Part shown: piece by piece, positions 26,753-33,167 of the stretch
How positions within the stretch are numbered: position 1 is the stretch's first letter
Layout of the letters: the number at the start of each line of letters is the position of its first letter
Source of the DNA: Streptomyces endocoffeicus
GTDB taxonomy: Bacteria; Actinomycetota; Actinomycetes; Streptomycetales; Streptomycetaceae
Length of the DNA stretch: 64,000 bases
Assembly: GCF_016741935.1 (NCBI RefSeq)
Contig: NZ_JAERRG010000001.1
Coordinates: 868,001 to 932,000, forward strand
Reading direction: 5' to 3'
Made by a program: the position numbers and the translations under genes
Notes under the pieces: generated by a model
What the model saw: only the letters and a program-made list of their open reading frames with translations
Told to the model about the DNA's origin: nothing
The model's database searches: none

Positions 26753-26794
26753 TTCCCTGAACCCCTGAACCCCTGAACCCCTGAAGCCCTGGAC
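26739..26794. repeat. 8-bp tandem repeat spanning a stop codon
   Basis: Seven in-phase copies of CCCTGAAC (copies 2, 6 and 7 vary slightly). The second copy supplies the TGA of the DUF3616-like gene. Because the unit is not a multiple of three, the array presents a TGA in every reading frame within 24 bases. Confidence 0.85.
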
Positions 26795-26853
26795 CTCCGC
26801 ACCCCTGATCCGATGGGTCCGGCGGGAGCCCGGACACGGTTTCTGACGGCTGG

Positions 26854-27642
26854 TCAGCAGCCGATACGGGAGGTGCCGACGGCCACGTCGTCGTACCAGA
26901 GGGTGTCGTCGCCCTCGCCGTAGCTCTCCCAGCCCAGCCGCAGATCGGCCGGGGCGGGCCGCCACCCGCCCCGGTTCAGCCACTGCTGGTCGACGTCCTG
27001 GGTCGGCGTGCCGTCGACCACCAGGCCGGTGACGAGCCCACCGTTCACCCAGGTGTCCAGACGGCCCGCGGTGCGGTCGAGCCGGAACTCCAGACAGGTC
27101 CAGGTGTTGACGGGCAGCGGGGTACTGAGCGCGACGCCCGCCGGGCTCTGGGCGGGGAGGGTGGCGTCGTCCGACTCGCGGTTCCACTGGAGCGCCTTGT
27201 TCTGGCCGCCCATGCGGAGGTCCTTTCCGTTGTCGTTGGTGTCGCGCAGGGCGGCGAACGTGACGTGCTGGGCGGGCAGCGCGGTGGTGTGGCGGACCCA
27301 GAAGCGGGTGTAGAGGTCGCCGCCGGACGGCAGGCCGGACAGCGAGGTGCCGGCGAAGGCGTGGTTGCAGTACCCCGCCTTGCCAGTGATCCGCACAGAC
27401 TTCGTGCCGCCGTGCGCCATCGTGGTGTCCACGGTGGCGGTGCCGGTGCCCGAGCAGTTGGCGACGGCCGTGGTCCAGCGGCCCGCGGGGGTGGTCCCGG
27501 TCTGGGACTCGAAGTCCTCGCAGAAGCCGTTGGCGGCGCAGGCAGCCGGTTGTGCCGAGGCCCGTGGCGCGGCCGGGGCGGTCAGCGCCACCGCCACGGC
27601 CACCGCGGCGACGGCCAGGGCGCGGTGTGGTGTGGGGGTCAT
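26854..27642 (-). CDS. Secreted jelly-roll protein, Cip1/polysaccharide lyase-like
   Basis: Exported protein of 262 residues. A signal peptide with an Ala/Val core ends near ASAQPA (about residue 32). The mature domain has the concanavalin-like jelly-roll pattern FCEDFESQ...GRWTT at the start and TWTCLEFRLDRTAGRLDTWVNG...LRLGWESYGEGDDTLWYDDVAVG at the end, as in Cip1-like and family 7-type glycan-active proteins. Six cysteines may form disulfides. The ATG at 27642 has GAAGGA about 8 bases upstream. A perfect CebR-type box lies 46 bp upstream, which supports a role in plant polysaccharide use. The exact activity is not known. Confidence 0.78.
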   Translation of the reverse strand: MTPTPHRALAVAAVAVAVALTAPAAPRASAQPAACAANGFCEDFESQTGTTPAGRWTTAVANCSGTGTATVDTTMAHGGTKSVRITGKAGYCNHAFAGTSLSGLPSGGDLYTRFWVRHTTALPAQHVTFAALRDTNDNGKDLRMGGQNKALQWNRESDDATLPAQSPAGVALSTPLPVNTWTCLEFRLDRTAGRLDTWVNGGLVTGLVVDGTPTQDVDQQWLNRGGWRPAPADLRLGWESYGEGDDTLWYDDVAVGTSRIGC

Positions 27643-27687
27643 GGGAGATCCTTCGGCTGGTCGGGAGGATCGGGAGCGCCTGGAGCT

Positions 27688-27701
27688 TGGGAGCGCTCCC
27701 A
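27688..27701. promoter_or_regulatory. CebR-type operator
   Basis: TGGGAGCGCTCCCA is the perfect 14-bp palindrome recognised by CebR, the cello-oligosaccharide-responsive LacI-family repressor of Streptomyces. It sits 46-59 bp upstream of the start of the secreted jelly-roll gene. Confidence 0.85.
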
Positions 27702-27841
27702 CGCATCCCTCGCACTGTAGCCCGTACATGACAAGCCCGGAAGACCGGACGCCCGCGCGAGCGGTGCGCGAGCCGCTTCACCCCGTCGGTCACCAAAAGG
27801 TTCCTCGGTCACCGAAAAGTGCGTTCTTCCATGTCAGAGGC

Positions 27842-27885
27842 CACTCTCTTACGGTTTCCGAGTAACTACCAGAGAGCGCGGACTC
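27842..27885. promoter_or_regulatory. Probable HxlR-type regulatory element, copy 1
   Basis: A 44-bp element with outer arms CTCTC and GAGAG around a centre TTAC...GTAA. It matches 34 of 44 ungapped positions with a second copy at 28828-28871. It lies 54 bp upstream of the ridA-like start. Confidence 0.7.
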
Positions 27886-27938
27886 TTGGATTCCGTGGCA
27901 GCGAGCCCGTGGGCTCCCCTGACGAGAAGGCAGGCAGC

Positions 27939-28346
27939 ATGGCCATCACCCTGGTAAACCCCAGCGGACTGCCGGAGATCGACGTGTACCGGCAGGTGTC
28001 GATCGCGACCGGGTCGAGGCTGATCCACATCGCCGGACAGGTGGCCTGGGACGCCGATGGGGTCACGGTCGGCGAAGGCGATCTGGCCGCTCAGGTCGAG
28101 CGGTGCTACCTCAACATCGCCACCGCCCTGGCCGAGGTCGGTGGCTCCTTCGACGATGTGGCGAAGCTGACCGTCTACGTCGTCGACTGGACCCCCGACA
28201 AGATGCCCCGGTTCCTGGAGGGGGCCGCCCGGGCGGCGGCGAAGCTGGGGGTCACCCCGGTCCCGCCGGGCACACTGCTGGGCGTCGCGGCGCTGGACGT
28301 GCCCGAGCATCTGGTCGAGATCGAGGCCACCGCGGTCCTCGACTGA
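27939..28346 (+). CDS. RidA/YjgF family protein
   Basis: Protein of 135 residues covering the whole RidA domain, with the conserved HIAGQVAWDADG segment near residue 30 and CYLNIATALAEVGGSFDDVAKLTVYVVD. RidA proteins hydrolyse reactive enamine/imine intermediates, and some relatives act in catabolic pathways. The usual active-site Arg (R-A-A-V-x-V region) is replaced here by GVAALDVPEHLVEIEA, so it may belong to a divergent Rid subgroup. GAAGG about 10 bases upstream supports ATG 27939. The regulatory element it shares with hxlR links its expression to that regulator. Confidence 0.87.
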   Translation: MAITLVNPSGLPEIDVYRQVSIATGSRLIHIAGQVAWDADGVTVGEGDLAAQVERCYLNIATALAEVGGSFDDVAKLTVYVVDWTPDKMPRFLEGAARAAAKLGVTPVPPGTLLGVAALDVPEHLVEIEATAVLD

Positions 28347-28352
28347 GCGTGG

Positions 28353-28391
28353 CCGCGCGGTGGCCCCCACGTCCATGGGGCCACCACGCGG
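28353..28391. terminator. Hairpin between convergent ridA-like and hxlR genes
   Basis: A 15-bp stem with one mismatch (28353-28367 with 28377-28391) and a 9-base loop starts 6 bp after the ridA-like stop. Confidence 0.7.
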
Positions 28392-28441
28392 CTCGGGCGA
28401 GTGCTCCGCTTGTGCTCCGCCCGGGCGAGTGCCCCGCTCGT

Positions 28442-28822
28442 TCAGGTGCCGAAGCGGCGGCGGGATTCCTCGATATGACCGAGGTACGTATGCGTCCAGC
28501 CGCACATTCCATCGACCGTCGCCCGCAGGGCCCGGCCCGCCTCGGTGAGGGTGTACTCGACCCGTGGCGGCACGGTGGGGTGCACCTTCCGCTCGACCAG
28601 GCCGTTGCGCTCCAGCATGCGCAGGTTCTGGGTGAGCATCTTGTGGCTGATGCCCTCGACCTCGTTCCGCAACTCGCTGAAGCGCAGGGTGCGTTCACCG
28701 AGGAACTCGATGATCAGGAACGCCCACTTGTTGGCGACATCCGCGAAGATCTCCCTCGCCAGCGAGTCCGCGCGCATCAGATCGGCGTCCTCGGGCGAGC
28801 CCGTGTACTGCTTGGTCCCCAT
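28442..28822 (-). CDS. HxlR-family transcriptional regulator
   Basis: Small winged-helix regulator of 126 residues. The HxlR core is complete: DVANKWAFLIIEFLGERTLRFSELRNEVEGISHKMLTQNLRMLERNGLVERKV, here spanning about residues 28-81, then the wing and VEYTLTEAGRAL. There is no Cys in the recognition helix region where redox sensors of this family carry one; a lone Cys is near residue 107. The 44-bp element at 28828-28871 overlaps its ribosome binding site (AGGAG), which suggests autoregulation. Confidence 0.92.
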   Translation of the reverse strand: MGTKQYTGSPEDADLMRADSLAREIFADVANKWAFLIIEFLGERTLRFSELRNEVEGISHKMLTQNLRMLERNGLVERKVHPTVPPRVEYTLTEAGRALRATVDGMCGWTHTYLGHIEESRRRFGT

Positions 28823-28827
28823 AAGGT

Positions 28828-28871
28828 CACTCTCCTACAGTCCCCGACTCACCACAAGAGAGCACGGACAC
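28828..28871. promoter_or_regulatory. Probable HxlR-type regulatory element, copy 2
   Basis: Second copy of the element found at 27842-27885, in the same orientation on the + strand, with the same CTCTC/GAGAG arms. It begins 5 bp before the hxlR start codon and so covers its ribosome binding site. Confidence 0.7.
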
Positions 28872-28887
28872 GGGGAGCCGACCCGGA

Positions 28888-29772
28888 TCAGGCGAGCCGG
28901 TCGGTCAGGAACGTCAGCAGCACCTCGGCCACCTCGTCCGGCACCTCCTCGGCGAGGTCGTGTCCGGCCTCGAAGACATGGCCGGTGACGTCATGGGCGA
29001 GGAGCCGCATCTGGGCCTCGTTCCGGTCGCCGATGAACGCGTCGCCGCCGAGCGCCAGCACCGGGATGTCCAGCTTCGTCCGCGCCGCCTCCCGGTTCTG
29101 CTCGGCGTCGACGAGCATCGCCCGATAGACCGCCAGCATCGAGCGGATACCGCCGGGCATGGAGTAGCAGCGCACATATTCCTCGATCGCGTCCGCGGTG
29201 GCGGTGTCGGGGTAGCTGCGCTCGTCCTTCAGCATGTAGGTGATGAGCTCGCGCTCATGCCCGGCGATCAGCATCTCGGGTACGTCCGGCTGGAAGTAGA
29301 AGCCCAGATGCCACAGGAACATCCCGCCCGAGACGTTCTCATGGGTCAGGGCGGTGTGGTCCTCGAAGCCGAACCCGGGCAGCAATGCCTCGGCGAACAC
29401 CAGGGCCTCGACGTGGTCGCGGTGCCGGGCGGCGAGCTGATAGCCGACCACCGCCCCCCAGTCCTCCCCCATCACGGTGTAGGTGTCGTGCCCCAGATGG
29501 GCCATCAGCGCGGCGATGTCGTCGCTCATCGTGGCGCAGTCGAAGCCGTCCGCGGGGTGGGCGGAGTCGCCCAGACCGCGGAGGTCCGGCACGACGACGG
29601 TGTGCCGTGCCGTCAGCTTCGGGACCAGATGCCGCCAGTGATAGCCGGTCTTGGGCACGCCGTGCAGCAGTACCACCACCGGGCCGGAGCCGGCCGTTCG
29701 GTAATGCAGCTTCGTCCCGTTGACGGCGACGCGGCCGGTGCGGACGGGTGCTCCACGATGGTCGGAAATCAT
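28888..29772 (-). CDS. Alpha/beta hydrolase, epoxide hydrolase-like
   Basis: Enzyme of 294 residues. The oxyanion motif HGVPKTGYHWRHL is near residue 37. The nucleophile elbow is GEDWGAVVG near residue 104, an Asp nucleophile as in epoxide hydrolases and dehalogenases. The acid and His follow in GGDAFIGD and EAGHDLAEEVP near the C-terminus. The lid carries Tyr and Trp residues. ATG 29772 has GGAG about 5 bases upstream; longer in-frame starts are unlikely. It is followed on the same strand by hxlR. Confidence 0.88.
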   Translation of the reverse strand: MISDHRGAPVRTGRVAVNGTKLHYRTAGSGPVVVLLHGVPKTGYHWRHLVPKLTARHTVVVPDLRGLGDSAHPADGFDCATMSDDIAALMAHLGHDTYTVMGEDWGAVVGYQLAARHRDHVEALVFAEALLPGFGFEDHTALTHENVSGGMFLWHLGFYFQPDVPEMLIAGHERELITYMLKDERSYPDTATADAIEEYVRCYSMPGGIRSMLAVYRAMLVDAEQNREAARTKLDIPVLALGGDAFIGDRNEAQMRLLAHDVTGHVFEAGHDLAEEVPDEVAEVLLTFLTDRLA

Positions 29773-29889
29773 TGCTTCTCCATAATCGATCCCAGGGTTT
29801 CGGGACTGAGTAGTCTCGAATGAACGCAGACATGAGCCATTGGCGACCACAGACGTCTTCCGCGTTCGCGCGGCCGCGGATCGCCGCCG

Positions 29890-30498
29890 TCAGCCGGTGC
29901 CGGCGGCCGCCGGTGGGGTCAGCATCGCCATGACGGCGTCGACGGAGGTGGTGATGCGGTCGCGCTGGTCCGCGCCCGCGCACGACAGCACCTTCAGGCC
30001 GCTGTTGAGCGAGGCCAGCATGGTCGCCGCCGATCGCGGATCGACGCCGGGGGCCAGCTCGCCCTGCGCGTGGGCCCTCAGCAGCGCGCCGTAGAGCGCG
30101 GTCTCCAGGCGGCTTCGGTTGCCCTCGAGGCGCCGTGCGATCTCGGGGTCGGAATCGCCGTGCTCCACCGTGGCGTTGACCGCGAAGCAGCCCTGGGGGG
30201 TGTCCGGTTCCGGGGCCGCCGCGCTGGTCTCCAGGAGGTCCCGGACGGCGTCCAGAGCCGATGTGCGCGACGCCAGGATGTCGGCCGGGCTCGGCCCCGC
30301 GGCGCCGGAGAGGAAGCGGTCGAGCGCGGCCAGGTACAGTCCGCGCTTGGATCCGAAGGTCCCGTACAGACTTGCCCGTGCGATGCCCAGCTCGTCCACC
30401 AGATCGCTGGTGGACGTCCCCTCGTAGCCATTGCGCCAGAACAGCCGCATCGCGGCGTCCAGCGCGACCTCCGGATCGAATTCCTTCCTCCGTGCCAT
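29890..30498 (-). CDS. TetR-family transcriptional regulator
   Basis: Regulator of 202 residues. The N-terminal helix-turn-helix includes YEGTSTSDLVDELGIARASLYGTFGSKRGLYLAALDRFL, and the C-terminal part has the CFAVNATVE segment typical of the AcrR/TetR_C_16-like group. Directly upstream, TTGA and TCAA flank a GATCGATC core in 30519-30536, a possible operator. It lies between the epoxide-hydrolase-like gene and the end of the PKS cluster, so it could regulate either. A terminator separates it from the acyltransferase gene. Confidence 0.88.
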   Translation of the reverse strand: MARRKEFDPEVALDAAMRLFWRNGYEGTSTSDLVDELGIARASLYGTFGSKRGLYLAALDRFLSGAAGPSPADILASRTSALDAVRDLLETSAAAPEPDTPQGCFAVNATVEHGDSDPEIARRLEGNRSRLETALYGALLRAHAQGELAPGVDPRSAATMLASLNSGLKVLSCAGADQRDRITTSVDAVMAMLTPPAAAGTG

Positions 30499-30543
30499 AC
30501 CGGCACGCTAACTCTTTTGAGATCGATCAGTCAATTACACGGG

Positions 30544-30565
30544 GGCGCTGCCCGGGGGCAGCGCC
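30544..30565. terminator. Hairpin at the end of the PKS cluster
   Basis: GGCGCTGCC and GGCAGCGCC pair perfectly around a 4-base loop, 5 bp after the stop of the discrete acyltransferase gene on the minus strand. It marks the likely right transcriptional end of the cluster. Confidence 0.75.
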
Positions 30566-30569
30566 TCCA

Positions 30570-31604
30570 TCACCGCCTCGCCCGGCGGGCACTCCTCTGC
30601 CGGACGCGCGGGCGCATCGCCTTGCGGGCGTCGATGGCCACGACCTCGAAGTTGTCCACGGTGCGGTTCACCCGGCCGAAGAGGTTGTCCGGACCCGCGA
30701 TGCAGACCTTGGTGATGCCGTGCTCCCGCATCGTGTCCACCATGTCCGGCCAGCGGATCGGGCGGTTGAAGGTGTCGAGCAGCATGGTGCGCACACCCTC
30801 CGCGTCGGTCAGCAGCGCGCCGTTCTGGTCGGCGACGACCGGCAGCTTGGGGTCGGCCACCTCGAAGGTGCCGAGGACCTCCTCCTCCGCCTTGCGGCGC
30901 AGGGCGCCGAACGCCGGGGCGTGCACGGGCGGCCACATGGTGTACATGTTGTACCCGCCGAGCTCGCCGATCCGCTTCTTGAACCGGTCGAGCACGGGCT
31001 CGCGCAGGGACACGAGGTAGAAGCCCTGGTCGATATAGCCGGAGACGTCGTGCCACTCCTCCTCGGCGTCCAGTTCGGCCAGCGCCTCCTGAAGCCGCTC
31101 CTCGGGGGTGTGGATCACGCAGTGGGTGACCGCCTCCCGGTGCTCCTGCCGGAAGTACTCCTCCTCGCAGCGCGCCAGCTCGGCGGTGAGCCGCACGGTC
31201 TCCTCGAACGGCAGGGACCCCGCGTAGGTCACCGCGGCCCGCTGGCCGAAGCTCGGCCCGGCGCACAGCTCGGGCCGCTCTCCCAGCTCCTCCTCCGCCC
31301 AGTCGGCGAGGGAGAGACAGACGGTCAGGAAGGCGATCTGGGTGTGCGCGGCGTACTGCGCCTCCTCATCGGCGTCCGACTGGCGGTACCGGTCGAACAC
31401 GGAGTACCCCACGACCTCGTCGGCGATCGCGAGCCGGCGCCGGGCATGGGGGTTGGTCAGCAGGAACTCGCCCACGTCGGTGAAGCGGAAGGGGCCCATC
31501 CCGGGGAAGACCACCGCCGTACGGCTGGTCTCCGGATCGGATGGCCCCGGATCGGATGTCCGCGCCTCTGTGGCCTGTGGTTCGGTGATCTGCCGCTCTG
31601 TCAT
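30570..31604 (-). CDS. Discrete acyltransferase (FabD-like), probable starter-unit loading enzyme
   Basis: Stand-alone acyltransferase of 344 residues with the malonyltransferase fold: VVFPGMGPFRF at the start, the nucleophile Ser118 in GPSFG (codon 31253-31251) and the partner His228 in PPVHAPAF. The Ser motif differs from GHSxG, and the usual Arg that binds a malonyl carboxylate is not obvious, so a non-malonyl acyl group is likely. The ATG overlaps the ligase stop (ATGA). PKS D nearby starts with an unloaded ACP. Discrete enzymes such as VinK of vicenistatin biosynthesis load starter units onto PKS ACPs. I infer the same task here; a proofreading or extender-loading role is the alternative. 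The C-terminus is Arg-rich. Confidence 0.82.
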   Translation of the reverse strand: MTERQITEPQATEARTSDPGPSDPETSRTAVVFPGMGPFRFTDVGEFLLTNPHARRRLAIADEVVGYSVFDRYRQSDADEEAQYAAHTQIAFLTVCLSLADWAEEELGERPELCAGPSFGQRAAVTYAGSLPFEETVRLTAELARCEEEYFRQEHREAVTHCVIHTPEERLQEALAELDAEEEWHDVSGYIDQGFYLVSLREPVLDRFKKRIGELGGYNMYTMWPPVHAPAFGALRRKAEEEVLGTFEVADPKLPVVADQNGALLTDAEGVRTMLLDTFNRPIRWPDMVDTMREHGITKVCIAGPDNLFGRVNRTVDNFEVVAIDARKAMRPRVRQRSARRARR

Positions 31605-33037
31605 GCCTTCGCTCCCGGCGCCAGGTCGAGAGCCAGCTGCTCGAGCTGTCGTTTGTCGGGCTTGCCGTTGCGGTTCAGGGGGAATCGCTCCAGGACGTGA
31701 ATGCGGTTGGGGTGCTCGAAGTCGGGCAGCAGGGCGTTGATCGGCTCCCGCCAGTGCCGCGGCTCCCGCTGCTGCTCGTCCTCCACGAAGAAGAGGAGCT
31801 GGCAGCCGCGCTGTTCGTCCGGGACGGGGACGACCTTGACGAGGCAGCCGCCCGCGGCCAGCTTGTGCTCGATGATCTCGGGGTAGAGCGTGTGGCCGTT
31901 GCGGTGCACCGCGGCCTTCCTGCCGAGGACGAAGAGGTTGTCCCCGCCGTCCAGATAGCCGAAGTCGCCGGTGGGGTACCAGTCGGTCTTGGCCGGGTCG
32001 ACGGGGGCGACCGTGCCGTCCTCCGCCAGGTAGCCCTCCATCAGGTCGGGCGAGTGGACCTGGATCTCCCCGACCTCGCCGGAGGTGAGCACGGCGCCCT
32101 CGTCGTCGACGATCCGCAGCTTCAGACCCTCGACGGCCCGCCCGCAGGCGACCACGTTGTCCTCGGTCGCGAAGGCCACGTTCCCGGCCTCGGTGCTGCC
32201 GTAGCTGTCCAGCAGGGGCAGTCCGAACCGCTTGACGTAGTCGGCGACCAGGCCCGGGTCCAGCGGGGCGGCCCCGCTGCAGAACATGCGGACACCGGAG
32301 AGCTCGTCCCCCAGGGCGGGCTTGCGGCCGATCATGTTGAGCATGCTGCGGTAGCTGGCCGGGGTGGCGTCCACCACCGTGGCCCCGCATGTGCCCGCCA
32401 TGGTCATCGCCCGGTCCAGCCGCCGGTAGGGCGCGATGACCAGCGAGCACTTGACCAGCCAGGCGATGAGCACCATGGACAGCCCGTACTGGTGGGAGAA
32501 GGGCAGCAGCGGCAGCAGGACGTCATCGGGGCCGTGGCCCACCTGCTGGGCGTTGCGCTCCAGGTTCTTCAGGAACTTCGCCCCGGTCTTGACGACGCCC
32601 TTGGGCTCACCGGTGGACCCGGAGGACCACATGATCAGGCCGTCGGGCAGCTCGCACCAGGTGTCGAGGGACAGCCGCTGCTCGGCGGGGGTCTGCTCCA
32701 TGGACGCCACGAGCAGCTCGTAGACGGTGACCCGGGCCGGGCCGCTCTCGGGCATCGGGGTGTCGTCGTCGACCACGCAGATCTTGACCCCGGCCCGGTC
32801 GCAGATGCGCTGGGTGGCCTCCGCCCGCTCCTGGTGGTCGACCATGACGATCGACGCGCCGGTGTGCATCAGGGCGAGGAGGGCCCCGACAAAGCCGGCG
32901 GAGTTGCCCGCCTTCAGCATGACCCGGGTGCCGTCGCTGACGCCGCGCTCGCGGAGCGCTTCGGCGATGGCCAGGGCCCTCTGTTCGAACTCGGGAAGCG
33001 AATGCACCGCTTCCGTCGCAAAGACCTTTGCGGTCAT
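31601..33037 (-). CDS. Adenylate-forming ligase (AMP-binding), probable starter-unit activation
   Basis: Class I adenylate-forming enzyme of 478 residues, on the short side for the family. Visible core motifs are A3 SSGSTGEPKG (residues 138-147), A5 YGSTEAG, A7 YPTGDFG and the C-terminal catalytic lysine in NRNGKPDKRQL. It would activate a carboxylic acid as acyl-AMP and pass it to CoA or a carrier protein. The identity of the acid is not readable; a beta-amino acid or a guanidino/amino acid starter, as in macrolactam or marginolactone pathways, fits the context. It is coupled by ATGA to the discrete acyltransferase. Confidence 0.85.
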   Translation of the reverse strand: MTAKVFATEAVHSLPEFEQRALAIAEALRERGVSDGTRVMLKAGNSAGFVGALLALMHTGASIVMVDHQERAEATQRICDRAGVKICVVDDDTPMPESGPARVTVYELLVASMEQTPAEQRLSLDTWCELPDGLIMWSSGSTGEPKGVVKTGAKFLKNLERNAQQVGHGPDDVLLPLLPFSHQYGLSMVLIAWLVKCSLVIAPYRRLDRAMTMAGTCGATVVDATPASYRSMLNMIGRKPALGDELSGVRMFCSGAAPLDPGLVADYVKRFGLPLLDSYGSTEAGNVAFATEDNVVACGRAVEGLKLRIVDDEGAVLTSGEVGEIQVHSPDLMEGYLAEDGTVAPVDPAKTDWYPTGDFGYLDGGDNLFVLGRKAAVHRNGHTLYPEIIEHKLAAGGCLVKVVPVPDEQRGCQLLFFVEDEQQREPRHWREPINALLPDFEHPNRIHVLERFPLNRNGKPDKRQLEQLALDLAPGAKA

Positions 33038-33125
33038 CGGGTTTCACTGAGCCTTTCTTCTTCTTGAAGTCTCTTGGGGTGAGAGCCACCCGCGACGCCG
33101 ACGCACTGCGAGATGTGGCCCGGCA

Positions 33126-33163
33126 CCGCGAGTCCCCCCGGAGGTCTCCGGGGGGACTCGCGG
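33126..33163. terminator. Perfect 17-bp hairpin after PKS D
   Basis: CCGCGAGTCCCCCCGGA (33126-33142) pairs perfectly with 33147-33163 around a 4-base loop, directly after the PKS D stop on the minus strand and before the ligase gene. It should end or attenuate transcription of PKS D. Confidence 0.85.
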
Positions 33164-33167
33164 GTCG

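Noticed and set aside
26817..26835. Hairpin GTCCGG/CCGGAC between the DUF3616-like and jelly-roll genes
   Set aside because: Only 6 bp of stem, within what chance gives at this GC content; not called a terminator.
29780..29815. A third copy of the HxlR-type element upstream of the epoxide-hydrolase-like gene
   Set aside because: A short CTAC...AGTCCC match exists on the minus strand, but it needs a gap and lacks the outer arms.
30570..32450. Longer N-terminal version of the discrete acyltransferase
   Set aside because: The extra part overlaps the ligase in another frame and looks non-coding; ATG 31604 overlaps the ligase stop and gives a normal FabD-like N-terminus.
33038..33125. Promoter for the ligase-acyltransferase pair
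   Set aside because: A separate promoter is expected because of the hairpin, but no convincing -35/-10 pair could be identified.
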